DNA of 64,000 nt from assembly GCF_013327855.1 (NCBI RefSeq), contig NZ_JABUMX010000002.1, positions 682,001 to 746,000 on the forward strand, given 5' to 3'. Both the position numbers and the translations under genes were made by a program. Every line of letters begins with the position of its first letter. Positions within the stretch are counted from its first letter, which is position 1. Positions 1 through 9,096 of this stretch are shown here, in pieces. The DNA comes from Phyllobacterium pellucidum (GTDB lineage: Bacteria > Pseudomonadota > Alphaproteobacteria > Rhizobiales > Rhizobiaceae). The notes under the pieces are model-generated. The model ran no database searches, had not been told where the DNA came from, and was given only the letters and a program-made list of their open reading frames with translations.

Positions 1-836
1 ACAGTCGAAGCAAGAGCGATCGTCGTCCAGATGACAAAGGCAATGGCGAGATAGGACTGGCCGTTTTCGGCGGCGAGTACCGTCGCTGCCGATACAGCGC
101 CCTGCGCGCTCGGCAAGCCGTCGATAGAAAGAATGCTGCCGATCGGGCCGACTGCCGACGCCGTCAAGGCGTTCAGAAACAGAAAGCCGAAGAATATGAG
201 GGCGCCGACGCCATAGGCGAGGCCGACATTCCCGCCTTCACGCTTGATTGTGACTGCACGCTGCCAATGCTGGATATCGAGCCAGGGCCCGAGCAGGAAG
301 CCAATGATCGTGGGCAGGACCAGGCCGTAAAAGCGGCTATCGAACTGGGCAAGCGGCACGCCGGGATAGGTGGACGTTTCACGCAGGCCAACAAGAAGAA
401 CGATCCCAGCGGAAACGCCGACGACCGTATAGACGATGTGCAAGAGTTTGATCTGCTGCAACGTCAGCGCGTGGCCGATGGCGCAGGCAAAGAGCAACAG
501 CATCGCAACACCGATCGACGAGCCTTCGCCGACGATCGGCTGCCAGAGATAGGCCACGAAGCCGAAAATGGTGACGACGAGCGCCGCCATCTGGAAGAGG
601 AGGAAAACCCCCGCGTAGCGGCCCTCTATGTCCTTCATGATCTGGTCCGGCGAGCGCTTGGTGCGCCCCAGGATAAAGCCGAACAGCCAAAGGCCCGCGA
701 CATTGGAGATGGCAAAGCCGAAGAATCCGAGCCAGCCATAGGTGAGGGTCACGTGGATCGAATAAAAGAACCCCAGACCCCATAGCCAGGACAAGCCAAT
801 TGTTGGCGCCCACAAAAGATTCCGCACGACTGTCAT
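1..836 (-). CDS. Polytopic membrane permease, SSS-like (3' end beyond window)
   Basis: Reading the minus strand from ATG at 836 gives 278 codons open to the window edge, so the C-terminus is missing. The protein has at least six or seven hydrophobic segments separated by short loops, for example around residues 10-60, 75-100, 108-150 and 170-190. The pattern recalls sodium/solute symporters, but I see no diagnostic sodium-site motif and the substrate is unknown. It lies 257 bp beyond the phosphatase gene of the ABC importer operon, in the same orientation, so it could be a distal member or an independent unit. Confidence 0.6.
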   Translation of the reverse strand, partial: MTVVRNLLWAPTIGLSWLWGLGFFYSIHVTLTYGWLGFFGFAISNVAGLWLFGFILGRTKRSPDQIMKDIEGRYAGVFLLFQMAALVVTIFGFVAYLWQPIVGEGSSIGVAMLLLFACAIGHALTLQQIKLLHIVYTVVGVSAGIVLLVGLRETSTYPGVPLAQFDSRFYGLVLPTIIGFLLGPWLDIQHWQRAVTIKREGGNVGLAYGVGALIFFGFLFLNALTASAVGPIGSILSIDGLPSAQGAVSAATVLAAENGQSYLAIAFVIWTTIALAST

Positions 837-1093
837 GACTATCCAGCTTTAAAAACGCAACTCTACAGCTTCAAACTTTAGTCGATGTTATTCGCTCCGA
901 TAAGTCAATGATCGTGCTTGTTGTGGCAAGTTGGAGAACCAGAATTTCTCGTCCTGTTCAGCGAAGCACCATCAACGACCCGGCGGTAATGTCGACCGGT
1001 GCAGCATAGGATCCATTAGTGTCAAAATCGTTGCAATCGATCTCGGCGGAATTCGCGTATGAGTTGCAGTGCCCGCCGGATTTTGAGCGAGGG

Positions 1094-1894
1094 CTAAAGC
1101 CCGGCGATTGCCCGCAGGTCGTCCACGGCGCCCTCGGCGGCGGCAAGCACCGGCGATCCCTTGGTCAACGCCTCGCCTTGAACCGGGAAGGGGTGATGCC
1201 AGCCCCCCGCCTCCTTGACGAGGCAATAACCCGCCATGCAATCCCACGCATGCATATAGGGCTCATAGTAGCCGACGAGGCGTCCGGCCGCGACATAGGC
1301 GAGCATCAGCGCACCCGAACCGTTGCGGATGAAATTTCCCCCGGCATCAAGCAGGCGCTCCACGATCCCCGCCAGCGCTGCTGGCGCAACGTGACTGTTG
1401 GCTCCGATGCCCGTCACCGCATTGCGGACGGTCCGGTCGGAGCCGAGTTTCAACGGCCGGCCGTTGAGGGTAGCGCCGAGCCCCTGAGCCGCAGCGTATA
1501 ATTCGTCGTTGCACGGGACATGAATGACGCCTATCGCGATCTCTTCTCCTGCAAGGACGGCGATGGAGACGCACCAGGTCGGCATGCCGTTGACGAACGG
1601 GCTCGTGCCGTCGATCGGATCGACGACCCAGGTGAAACCGGAGGCTCCCGCGCTCAGGCCATGTTCCTCGCCGAGGATCGCATCTTGCGGAAAAGCGGCT
1701 GCGATTTTTTGGCGGATGAGATCTTCAACCTCGCGATCGGCGATCGAAACAACGTCATGCGGATCGGCCTTGGTCTCGATCACGAGCCGTTCCCGCGCAT
1801 TGAAGTAGGCAAGAGCCTTCGCTCCGGCCTCTGCGGCCATTGTCTTGGCAAGGGCAAAGCGAGCCTCAAGCTCCGCTTGGGTATGCGATGTCAT
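1094..1894 (-). CDS. Inositol monophosphatase family phosphatase
   Basis: 266 aa, a normal length for the Mg-dependent IMPase/FBPase/CysQ superfamily. Metal-site motifs are intact: GEEHG with E76 and E77, DPIDGT with D92, D95, G96 and T97, and a C-terminal WDC with D218. The family removes phosphate from inositol monophosphate, histidinol phosphate, fructose bisphosphate or PAP. The gene starts 22 bp after the ATPase gene of a binding-protein-dependent importer and is last in that operon. I infer that it dephosphorylates the imported compound, which would suit a sugar- or inositol-phosphate substrate. The exact substrate cannot be read from sequence. Confidence 0.85.
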   Translation of the reverse strand: MTSHTQAELEARFALAKTMAAEAGAKALAYFNARERLVIETKADPHDVVSIADREVEDLIRQKIAAAFPQDAILGEEHGLSAGASGFTWVVDPIDGTSPFVNGMPTWCVSIAVLAGEEIAIGVIHVPCNDELYAAAQGLGATLNGRPLKLGSDRTVRNAVTGIGANSHVAPAALAGIVERLLDAGGNFIRNGSGALMLAYVAAGRLVGYYEPYMHAWDCMAGYCLVKEAGGWHHPFPVQGEALTKGSPVLAAAEGAVDDLRAIAGL

Positions 1895-1916
1895 GTCTTT
1901 TCCTCGGTACGAGCGA

Positions 1917-2975
1917 TCAGTTGTTGATAATGGCGATTCCGCGGTGATGGAAGCCGATGCTCACATTGGTCGCCGGTGCAAGATTCCTGTCGATTGCCGG
2001 ATCGACGACGAAAAGCGTTCCGGCTTCGGTTTCAACCTCATACTCGACGTGGTCGCCGAGATAGGCAGCATGGCGGATGCTGCCCGGAAATGCCGCCTCC
2101 TCCGCCGCTTCAAGTGTAATGGCATTGGGGCGTACGGCAATCCTGGCCGGCCCGGGACGCGCGCTGCGCGCCGGCACCCTGTGTTCCAACCTGGCGACAC
2201 GGATGATCGCCTCTGTCCCGTCATTGCCCAGCACCTCGCAAGGCACCACATTGGCCTCGCCGATGAAATCGGCGATGAACGACGACGCCGGCGCCTCGTA
2301 GAGTTCGCGTGGCGATCCCTGCTGCGCGATGACGCCATCCTGCATCACGATGATACGATCGGAGACCGCGAGCGCTTCTTCCTGATCGTGCGTCACGTAG
2401 ACGGCAGTGAATCCAAGCCTTTGCTGAAGCTCGCGAATCTCCGTCCGCACGCGGCGGCGAAGGCGCGCATCGAGGTTGGACAACGGCTCGTCAAGCAACA
2501 GGACCTGTGGCTCAAGCACCAGGGCGCGGGCAACGGCGACGCGCTGCTGCTGTCCGCCCGAAAGCTCTGCCGGCAGGCGCTGGCCGTATCCGGCGAGACC
2601 GACCTGCGTCAGCCCCTCTTCCGCCCGTTGCCGCGCTTCGCTCTTCTTCATCCCGGATGACTCGAGCCCGTAGGCGACGTTCTCGAGCACCGACATATGC
2701 GGGAACAAGGCATAGGATTGGAAGACCATGGAGACGTCGCGCTCATTGGCGGGGAGCATCGTTACGTCCTTGCCGCCGATGAGAATGCGCCCCGAAGTCG
2801 GGTGCTCGAGACCGGCCAGCATGCGCAGCGTCGTCGTCTTGCCACAACCTGACGGTCCCAGCAGCGTCACAAGGGTTCCCGGCTCTATATCGAGCGACAG
2901 GTCGTGAATGGCGGTGAAGCTGCCAAATTGCTTCTTGACGTTGGTAAAGACGACTGACCCGGTACGATTGTTCAT
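1917..2975 (-). CDS. ABC transporter ATP-binding protein, FbpC/AfuC/PotA type
   Basis: 352 aa ATPase that powers the importer. Walker A is GPSGCGKTT near residue 42, the signature is LSGGQQQRVAVARAL, Walker B is LLLDEPLSNLD, and the switch His is in THDQEEAL. A C-terminal extension of about 110 residues fits a TOBE domain, as in the CUT1/iron/polyamine class. Its start overlaps the end of the permease gene by 4 bp, which indicates translational coupling. It should work as a homodimer on the cytoplasmic face of the fused permease encoded just upstream. Confidence 0.92.
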   Translation of the reverse strand: MNNRTGSVVFTNVKKQFGSFTAIHDLSLDIEPGTLVTLLGPSGCGKTTTLRMLAGLEHPTSGRILIGGKDVTMLPANERDVSMVFQSYALFPHMSVLENVAYGLESSGMKKSEARQRAEEGLTQVGLAGYGQRLPAELSGGQQQRVAVARALVLEPQVLLLDEPLSNLDARLRRRVRTEIRELQQRLGFTAVYVTHDQEEALAVSDRIIVMQDGVIAQQGSPRELYEAPASSFIADFIGEANVVPCEVLGNDGTEAIIRVARLEHRVPARSARPGPARIAVRPNAITLEAAEEAAFPGSIRHAAYLGDHVEYEVETEAGTLFVVDPAIDRNLAPATNVSIGFHHRGIAIINN

Positions 2976-5203
2976 GGCGTGGCCTTTTCTTGCGGCACGG
3001 CGGCAGGAACGAAGGCGGTGGCGACACGATTCTCGCGCCGCAGCCGGCGTTCCCCGACGAGAAGTTGGAAACCGGTGATTATGACGATCATCACCACGAT
3101 AAGCATAGACGAATAGGCGACGGCCACGCCGTACTCGCCGTTTTCCACGAGGCCGACGATATAGGACGTAGCCATATTGTACTGTGCACTTACCAGGAAG
3201 ATGACCGCGCTGATCGAGGTAATGGCCCTCACGAACGAATAGACGAGAGCGGCTACGATTGCCGGGCGCAGCAGCGGCAGGATGACCTTGCGGATGGTGC
3301 GGAAGCTCGTCGCCCGCAGGGTCAGCGACGCCTCGTCGAGGCTCTTGTCGAGCTGGCTCATCGCGGCAACCCCGCCGCGTACGCCCACCGGCATGTTGCG
3401 GAAGACGAAACAGGCTATCAGGATCAGGGCGGTGCCCGTCATCTCAAGCGGCGGCAAATTATAGGCCATGACATAGCTGATGCCGATGACGGTGCCGGGG
3501 ATGGCAAAGCTCATCATCAGTGCAAATTCAAAGACGCTGCGTCCGAAAAAGCGCTGGCGAACGATGAGATAGGCCGTGAGCAAGCCGACAGCTGCCGTGA
3601 GCGGCGCGGAAATCAGCGCGATCTCCATCGTCGTCCAGAACGAATTCCAGGCAACGCCGGTCCAGGCGATGGCGCCATTCTCGAAAGCGAACGAAAAGGC
3701 GCGCTGGTAATGTTCGAAGGTCAAGGTGTTGTCGAGACCCCAGGTCCGGACAAAGCCGCCAACAAGGATCATGCCATAGACGACAAGGGTGAACAGCGCC
3801 CATGGGATGACGATGGCGTGGACCCCGATCGACAGGGAACGCGGCAGCGCGATGTGCGCACCGGAGTCGGCCTTGCCGGTAACAGTGGCGAAACTCTTGC
3901 CCGCGAGCCAGAGACGCTGTGCCAGGAATGCCGACAGCGTAAAGACCAGCAAGATGATCGCGAGGACAGCGGCGCGTGAAGGATCGTTTTGAGAGCCGAC
4001 GACGGCGAAGAAGATTTCCGTCGAAAGCACGCCGTGGCTGCCGCCGAGAACGAGCGGGTTGCCGAAATCCGCCATGCTCTCGATGAAGCCAATGAGGAAG
4101 GCATTGGCGAGGCCCGGCTTCATAAGCGGCAGCGAAATCCGCCAGAAGGTGCGCCAGCGGTCGGCGCGCAATGTCTGCGACGCCTCTTCCATGGAAGGAC
4201 TGACCCCTTCGACGACGCCGATGAGGACGAGGAAGGAGATCGGCGTAAACGAAAGGACCTGCGCGATCCAGATGCCAGTCAGGCCGTAGAGCCAGCGGCC
4301 GGGCTCAACACCGAAGATATGCGAGATTTGCTGGGTCACGACCCCGGCACGGCCGAACAGAAGGATAAGCGCGAGGCCGATAACGAACGGCGGCGTGATA
4401 ATCGGCAGAATCGTCAACAGGCGCAGGCCCTTCTTGAAGGGAAAGCGGGTGCGCGTTGCGACAAGTGCGAAGCACAGTCCGAGAATGGTGGATCCCGAGG
4501 CGGTGAGGACCGCCAGAAAAAAAGTGCGCCAGGCAATGCCGCACCGATTTCCGCCCACGAGGCAATCGAGGCTCCATATCGATGGATCCTGGATGTTTCG
4601 GACAAAGCCCGAAGGATCGAACGACCCGTCAAAGCTCTGGAAAGCGCCGACAAACATGCTGCCGACCGGATAGAACACAAAAATCGCGACAAGGAACACG
4701 AGCAGCGTAATCGACGCGACCACGAAGGCATCGCCGCGAAGAACGCCGCGTTCGGCAAGGCCAAAGGCGAAAAAGAGAACAAGGGCCAAAGCCGTCAACC
4801 CGGCGCCGGCGCCCATGGATGGCTGACCGTCCGCCAGCGGTCCGAACAGCGTCTCGTTGATCGTCCACGACCAGCCCGTATATCCAATCGCAAGGCCTTG
4901 CCAGACAAGGAAAAGGATGCCGGCGCCGCCCGCTGCAATCAACAGGTTCGAACGAAGCGCCGAGACCCTCAAAAACCTCGCGGCAATAGCCACGGCGAAG
5001 ATCAAGGCAATCAGCGCCAGGTTCCAACGACCGAATTCGAAGGCCTGCAAGATGCCGGGTGCTTCGGCGGAACCCGTCGGAAAATTCTTGAGCCAACTCA
5101 GCCCATAGAATCCCGCCTCGATCCTGTACCAGGGCACGAGGACAAGCCCTGCGAGCCCTATGCCGAGCGCAATGTTCAGTCTCCGGTCGCTACGCTCCAT
5201 CAC
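2972..5203 (-). CDS. ABC transporter permease, fused dual-domain (FbpB/AfuB type)
   Basis: 743 aa integral membrane protein with two binding-protein-dependent permease domains in one chain, each carrying an EAA loop: EEASQTLRADRWRTFWRISL in the first half and DEASLTLRATSFRTIRKVIL in the second. The fusion removes the need for a second permease and is usual for Fe3+/AfuABC-type importers. GTG at 5203 and ATG at 5200 are adjacent possible starts. A perfect inverted repeat lies in the 84 bp between this gene and the binding-protein gene upstream. Confidence 0.92.
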   Translation of the reverse strand: MMERSDRRLNIALGIGLAGLVLVPWYRIEAGFYGLSWLKNFPTGSAEAPGILQAFEFGRWNLALIALIFAVAIAARFLRVSALRSNLLIAAGGAGILFLVWQGLAIGYTGWSWTINETLFGPLADGQPSMGAGAGLTALALVLFFAFGLAERGVLRGDAFVVASITLLVFLVAIFVFYPVGSMFVGAFQSFDGSFDPSGFVRNIQDPSIWSLDCLVGGNRCGIAWRTFFLAVLTASGSTILGLCFALVATRTRFPFKKGLRLLTILPIITPPFVIGLALILLFGRAGVVTQQISHIFGVEPGRWLYGLTGIWIAQVLSFTPISFLVLIGVVEGVSPSMEEASQTLRADRWRTFWRISLPLMKPGLANAFLIGFIESMADFGNPLVLGGSHGVLSTEIFFAVVGSQNDPSRAAVLAIILLVFTLSAFLAQRLWLAGKSFATVTGKADSGAHIALPRSLSIGVHAIVIPWALFTLVVYGMILVGGFVRTWGLDNTLTFEHYQRAFSFAFENGAIAWTGVAWNSFWTTMEIALISAPLTAAVGLLTAYLIVRQRFFGRSVFEFALMMSFAIPGTVIGISYVMAYNLPPLEMTGTALILIACFVFRNMPVGVRGGVAAMSQLDKSLDEASLTLRATSFRTIRKVILPLLRPAIVAALVYSFVRAITSISAVIFLVSAQYNMATSYIVGLVENGEYGVAVAYSSMLIVVMIVIITGFQLLVGERRLRRENRVATAFVPAAVPQEKATP

Positions 5204-5238
5204 GCCACCCGCTCATCCCAAACTCATACTTTTATGCA

Positions 5239-5268
5239 CCATATGTCCGGATAAGGCCGGACATATGG
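5239..5268 (-). promoter_or_regulatory. Intercistronic stem-loop between binding-protein and permease genes
   Basis: Perfect inverted repeat with 12-bp arms (CCATATGTCCGG / CCGGACATATGG) around a 6-nt loop. It lies just after the stop codon of the binding-protein gene and before the permease gene. No T-run follows on the minus strand. Such hairpins commonly protect the abundant binding-protein mRNA and reduce expression of downstream transporter genes; that role is inferred. Confidence 0.6.
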
Positions 5269-5287
5269 TTGACAAGGCGAAGGTAGA

Positions 5288-6316
5288 TCAGTTCGCGCTC
5301 GCGCCGATCTCCTTATCCCAGCGATCCAGCAGTTCCTTGCGCTTGGCCGGGTCACCATAGGTCTTGAAGTCGTAATCGATGAGCTTGATGTCTTCGAATT
5401 TCGGTGCTTCGGGTGGGACCGTCGCCGACTTGTTGGATGGCAACTGGAAGGACTTGGCATCCTTCATGTGCGACTGCACATCGGCCGTCAGGGCCCAGTC
5501 ATACCACTTCTTGGCGGCATCGAGATTTCGTGCGCCCTTGATGATCGACATCGAGCCGATTTCGTAGCCCGTGCCCTCGCAGGGAGCCACAGCCTTCACC
5601 GGGAAGCCCTCGGCGATCTGTGCGACGGCATCGTGCATGAAGACCACGCCGAGCGCTGTCTCGCCGCGTGCTGCCGCTTTCACCGGAGCCGAACCCGACT
5701 TGGTATATTGGGAAACATTGGCGTTGAGCTTCTTCAGATAGTCGTATGCCTGGTCCTCGCCCATGATCTGCACGAGCGACGCAAGCGCGGTGTATGCCGT
5801 GCCTGACGAATTGGGATTGGCGATCTGAATTTCGCCCTTGTAAGCAGGGTCGATCAGGTCCGACCAGCACTTTGCTTCCTTGAGGCCCTTCTTCTTGACG
5901 ATATCGGTGTTGTAGCCCCAGCCGAGCGCGCCGGCATAAACGCCGACCGTCCTGTATCCCGAGCTTTCCGCCTGTTTCTTAGCCCAATCCTGCAATTGAT
6001 CGAGCATGGGCGACTTGTACTCCAACGTCAGCCCTTCGGATGCCGCCTGCAAATGCGGATCGCCGGTTCCAGCCCACCATATGTCGGTCTTGGGATTGCG
6101 CGCTTCGGCACGAATTTTGGCATAGGTCTCGCCCGATGACAGGCGCACCATATTGACCTGGATACCGGTCTCTTTTTCGAACATGCCCTTCATCAATTCG
6201 CAGATGACGACGTCGGCAGAGCAGATCAGGTTGAGATTATCTGCGGCGCGCACTTCGGTTGGCATGACTTGCAGGCCCACGGCGAATGCAGCAGCAATGG
6301 CGAATACAGAACGCAT
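5288..6316 (-). CDS. Periplasmic substrate-binding protein of AfuA/FbpA-type ABC importer
   Basis: 342 aa. I chose ATG at 6316 because AGGGAGGAAAGAT precedes it and a typical signal peptide follows, ending at VRAADN; a longer frame upstream adds 34 residues without a ribosome site. The mature protein is a type-2 extracellular solute-binding protein with an N-terminal ICSADVV stretch, SSGETYAKI and DIWWAGTGDP. These resemble the AfuA/iron(III)/2-aminoethylphosphonate-binding group. First gene of the importer operon and divergent from a LacI-type regulator. The downstream phosphatase makes a phosphorylated sugar more attractive than iron as ligand, but this is inference. Confidence 0.88.
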   Translation of the reverse strand: MRSVFAIAAAFAVGLQVMPTEVRAADNLNLICSADVVICELMKGMFEKETGIQVNMVRLSSGETYAKIRAEARNPKTDIWWAGTGDPHLQAASEGLTLEYKSPMLDQLQDWAKKQAESSGYRTVGVYAGALGWGYNTDIVKKKGLKEAKCWSDLIDPAYKGEIQIANPNSSGTAYTALASLVQIMGEDQAYDYLKKLNANVSQYTKSGSAPVKAAARGETALGVVFMHDAVAQIAEGFPVKAVAPCEGTGYEIGSMSIIKGARNLDAAKKWYDWALTADVQSHMKDAKSFQLPSNKSATVPPEAPKFEDIKLIDYDFKTYGDPAKRKELLDRWDKEIGASAN

Positions 6317-6358
6317 ATCTTTCCTCCCTAGAAAGCGGCACCTCCATGCCGCACGCCA

Positions 6359-6378
6359 TTTTGCAAGCGTGTGCAAAA
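6359..6378. promoter_or_regulatory. Candidate LacI-type operator
   Basis: Perfect dyad TTTTGCA-AGCGTG-TGCAAAA in the divergent region between the binding-protein gene and the LacI-family regulator, ending about 43 bp before the binding-protein start. Size and symmetry suit a LacI/PurR-family operator. A degenerate second copy (GCA-N6-TGCAAAC) lies at about 6463-6478, just ahead of the regulator gene, which would allow autoregulation. Confidence 0.5.
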
Positions 6379-6510
6379 CTTTCACGAGCGCGTCCAATCT
6401 GTCAAGCCGGCTCATCAATTATAACCTTTAAATGTTTTGAATGAGGGAGATTGCGAAGGCGCGCAATCGCGTGCAAACTGCGCCGCAGAACTGAAATATG
6501 GGTCCTTTGC

Positions 6511-7518
6511 TTGAACAAGACGTTCGTCAGCGCCGACGATGTGGCAAAACGCGCGGGCGTGTCCCGCTCGGCTGTATCACGCACCTTTACCCCTGGGGCA
6601 AGCGTCTCGGAAGAAACGCGTCAGCGTGTCATGCAGGCAGCCGAGGCGCTCGGTTACCACGTCAACCAGCTGGCGCGCGGCCTCATGCGCAGCGAGAGCG
6701 GCATCGTCTGCCTCGTCGTCTCCGAAATGGATACGCCCTATCGTGCCCGCCTCGTACGCGCCCTCACCCATGAATTGCAGTTGGCCGGCAAGATCTCGAT
6801 GCTAATCAACACCGACCGGTCGGACGGAAGCGTCGATACCGCCTTGCGGCAGACACTTCATTATCGTGCGGATGCGTCGATCCTGCTGTCCGGGCTGCCC
6901 GACAAGGCGATCACCAAACTCTGCCTCGATAGCGGCCAGCGCATCGTCCTGATCAACCGCGACGATGAGATCGAAGGGCCGTTTCGGATCAACCTCGATG
7001 ATGGAGTGGCGGCGCGGGTCGCGGTCAGTGCCTTCCTGCGCGCTGGCTGCCGCCGATTGGCTTTTGCAAACTCGGCCGTAGGAACACCAAGCCTCATGGC
7101 GCGCGAGCAGGGCTTCGTGGCAGCGGCGAGGGACTTTGGCCTTGATGTAACTGTCGTTCGGCACGGCAACACCGTCTACGAAAGCGGAAGGACGATCGGC
7201 AGGACGCTGTTTTCCGGCCTTGAGCCTCCCGATGCGGTGTTCTGCGTCAACGACCTCATGGCGTTTGGCTTGATGGACGCGGCGCGCCATGAATTTGGAC
7301 GGCGCATTCCTGACGATCTTTGCGTTGTCGGCTTTGACGATATCGAGCAGTCAGGATGGTCATCCTACGCCCTGACGACCTTCACCCAGCCCGTCGACGA
7401 GATCGTCAGAAACAGCATTGCCTGGCTGGTCAACGGCGACGCAAGCAGCCGCTCTGCTTTCCTCCATGCCCCGCTGATCTGGCGGAAAACCATCAGGGGC
7501 ACGCGTAGAAACGGATAG
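6511..7518 (+). CDS. LacI family transcriptional regulator
   Basis: About 335 aa from TTG at 6511; the frame remains open to a TTG at 6451. An N-terminal helix-turn-helix (SADDVAKRAGVSRSAVSRTF) is followed by the hinge-helix region and a periplasmic-binding-protein-like sensor domain with VVGFDDIEQS near the C-terminus, as in GalR/LacI proteins. It is divergent from the ABC importer operon and probably represses it in response to the imported compound or its dephosphorylated product. Start choice rests on homologous N-terminus position and is uncertain. Confidence 0.85.
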   Translation: MNKTFVSADDVAKRAGVSRSAVSRTFTPGASVSEETRQRVMQAAEALGYHVNQLARGLMRSESGIVCLVVSEMDTPYRARLVRALTHELQLAGKISMLINTDRSDGSVDTALRQTLHYRADASILLSGLPDKAITKLCLDSGQRIVLINRDDEIEGPFRINLDDGVAARVAVSAFLRAGCRRLAFANSAVGTPSLMAREQGFVAAARDFGLDVTVVRHGNTVYESGRTIGRTLFSGLEPPDAVFCVNDLMAFGLMDAARHEFGRRIPDDLCVVGFDDIEQSGWSSYALTTFTQPVDEIVRNSIAWLVNGDASSRSAFLHAPLIWRKTIRGTRRNG

Positions 7519-7531
7519 AGCCAACGCCAGG

Positions 7532-8929
7532 CTAGCTGTCGGACGTCCCGGCGATGGTCAATCGCGCGCGGCCACGATGTTTGGATTGGTAGAGCGCACC
7601 ATCGGCAAGATTTAGCAACTCTTCCGGCCCCTGCGGCTTCAGGCCCATTGGGGGATCGAACATCGCCATGCCTATGCTGACGGAAATTGCGCCCTGAGGA
7701 CTTGCGGCGTGTTCGAGTTTCATGGCCGCCACGGCGTCGAGCATGGCGCCGGCGATTTCGGCGGAAGGTTGAAGCGCCCGTCCGGGAATAAGCGTCGCAA
7801 ACTCCTCGCCGCCGAAACGAGCGACCGAACCGCCGTTCTGCTTGGCGACCTTGTTCAAGGCGCGCCCAACCTGAATGAGGCATTTGTCGCCGGCAAGATG
7901 CCCGTAGAAATCATTGTAGGCTTTGAAATGGTCGATATCGACCATGAGAACTGCCAATTGTTCACCAGTCTCGCTGGCGCGCTGAAATGCACGCCTCAAC
8001 ACGTGGTTGAATTTGCGCCGATTCGGAAGATTGGTCAGATGATCGCGCTCGGACTGGTTACGGAGCTTGCGGTTTGCTTCGAGGAGTTTCTGCTCCAGCG
8101 CCATGCGTTCCTGGACCATGGCCGAGAGTTCCGTCTCGACCCGCTTTTGCGCCGTAATATCGACGCTCGTTGCCAGCAGTCGCAGCGGGGAACCGTCGGG
8201 CCCATATTCGACGATCTTGCCGCGGCTTAATATCCAGATGTCACCGCCATCCGGACGCGACACCCGATAGGTTGCTTCGAACTGCGCCTTGCGCCCGCTG
8301 AGAACGTCTTCAAACGCCTCGATCGCCCGCTCCTTGTCGTCGGGATGAACGATATCCCACGCCACGCTTTCGCTCTCATGTCCGGCAGGATCGAGGCCGA
8401 GCAGCGTCCGATACTGCGGCGAGCGCCATACCCGCATCGTCGCAATGTTCAAATCCCATATCCATTGCCCCGCACTCTCAAGAGCGTAGGAGGTGCGCAA
8501 CTCCACCTGTTGCAGCCGTTCCGCAATATCCTTCAGGTGGGTAATGTTGGTGTAAGCGACCGAAATGCCGGCGAATTCGCCAAGATCATTGGTGACGGTC
8601 GCCGCAGCAACCATGAACGATTCGCCGGTGACTTCGATCTGTGCGTCGGAAATCGAACCGCCGGAGAGCGCAGTGTTGATGGCTGCGCGCAGCAGTGATG
8701 CGTGGTCTGGAACGACGTCTTCCACGGACCGGCCCACGGCATTTTCGCCGGCAATGCCGAAGATACGGGAAAACCGGTCGTTGACCGTGACCAGAAAACC
8801 TTGACGATTGACATAGCAGAGCCCGACGGGAACCTTGTCATAGACTGCTTCGATCTGCAGCAGACGGTCGCTTCCGCGCTCATCGCCTCGGTCAAATGGT
8901 GCGTTTCGCGATTTGCTGATTGGCATCAC
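7532..8929 (-). CDS. PAS-PAS-GGDEF diguanylate cyclase
   Basis: 465 aa without membrane segments. Two PAS-type sensor regions, about residues 20-135 and 145-265, precede a GGDEF domain at about 290-460 with an intact GGEEF at 373-377 and metal-binding D331 in VDIDHFKAYND. It should make cyclic di-GMP from GTP in the cytoplasm. The usual RxxD product-inhibition site upstream of GGEEF reads QNGG, so feedback control by the I-site seems absent. Convergent with the LacI regulator, 13 bp apart. Confidence 0.9.
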   Translation of the reverse strand: MMPISKSRNAPFDRGDERGSDRLLQIEAVYDKVPVGLCYVNRQGFLVTVNDRFSRIFGIAGENAVGRSVEDVVPDHASLLRAAINTALSGGSISDAQIEVTGESFMVAAATVTNDLGEFAGISVAYTNITHLKDIAERLQQVELRTSYALESAGQWIWDLNIATMRVWRSPQYRTLLGLDPAGHESESVAWDIVHPDDKERAIEAFEDVLSGRKAQFEATYRVSRPDGGDIWILSRGKIVEYGPDGSPLRLLATSVDITAQKRVETELSAMVQERMALEQKLLEANRKLRNQSERDHLTNLPNRRKFNHVLRRAFQRASETGEQLAVLMVDIDHFKAYNDFYGHLAGDKCLIQVGRALNKVAKQNGGSVARFGGEEFATLIPGRALQPSAEIAGAMLDAVAAMKLEHAASPQGAISVSIGMAMFDPPMGLKPQGPEELLNLADGALYQSKHRGRARLTIAGTSDS

Positions 8930-9096
8930 TCAGGTATCCGACCACTACGAGATTGCCTCGCAGCACCTCTACCTTGGCGAGCGGAAGGCCAGACCGTCAA
9001 GGCAATTACTGAAATTTGAGGTTAATTAATTGTACCGAGCAACGACTGGTGCACCGCTGCCAAGATGATTAAGCTTGCCACGAGCGGAGAAGAAAC

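Noticed and set aside
3989..5254. 421-codon plus-strand frame opposite the ABC permease
   Set aside because: Composition is Arg/Asp/Glu-rich without domains; the minus strand encodes two EAA loops and membrane helices.
5288..6316. Plain iron(III) transporter assignment
   Set aside because: No Fur/RirA-type box or siderophore genes are seen; a LacI regulator and a phosphatase in the operon argue for an organic phosphate.
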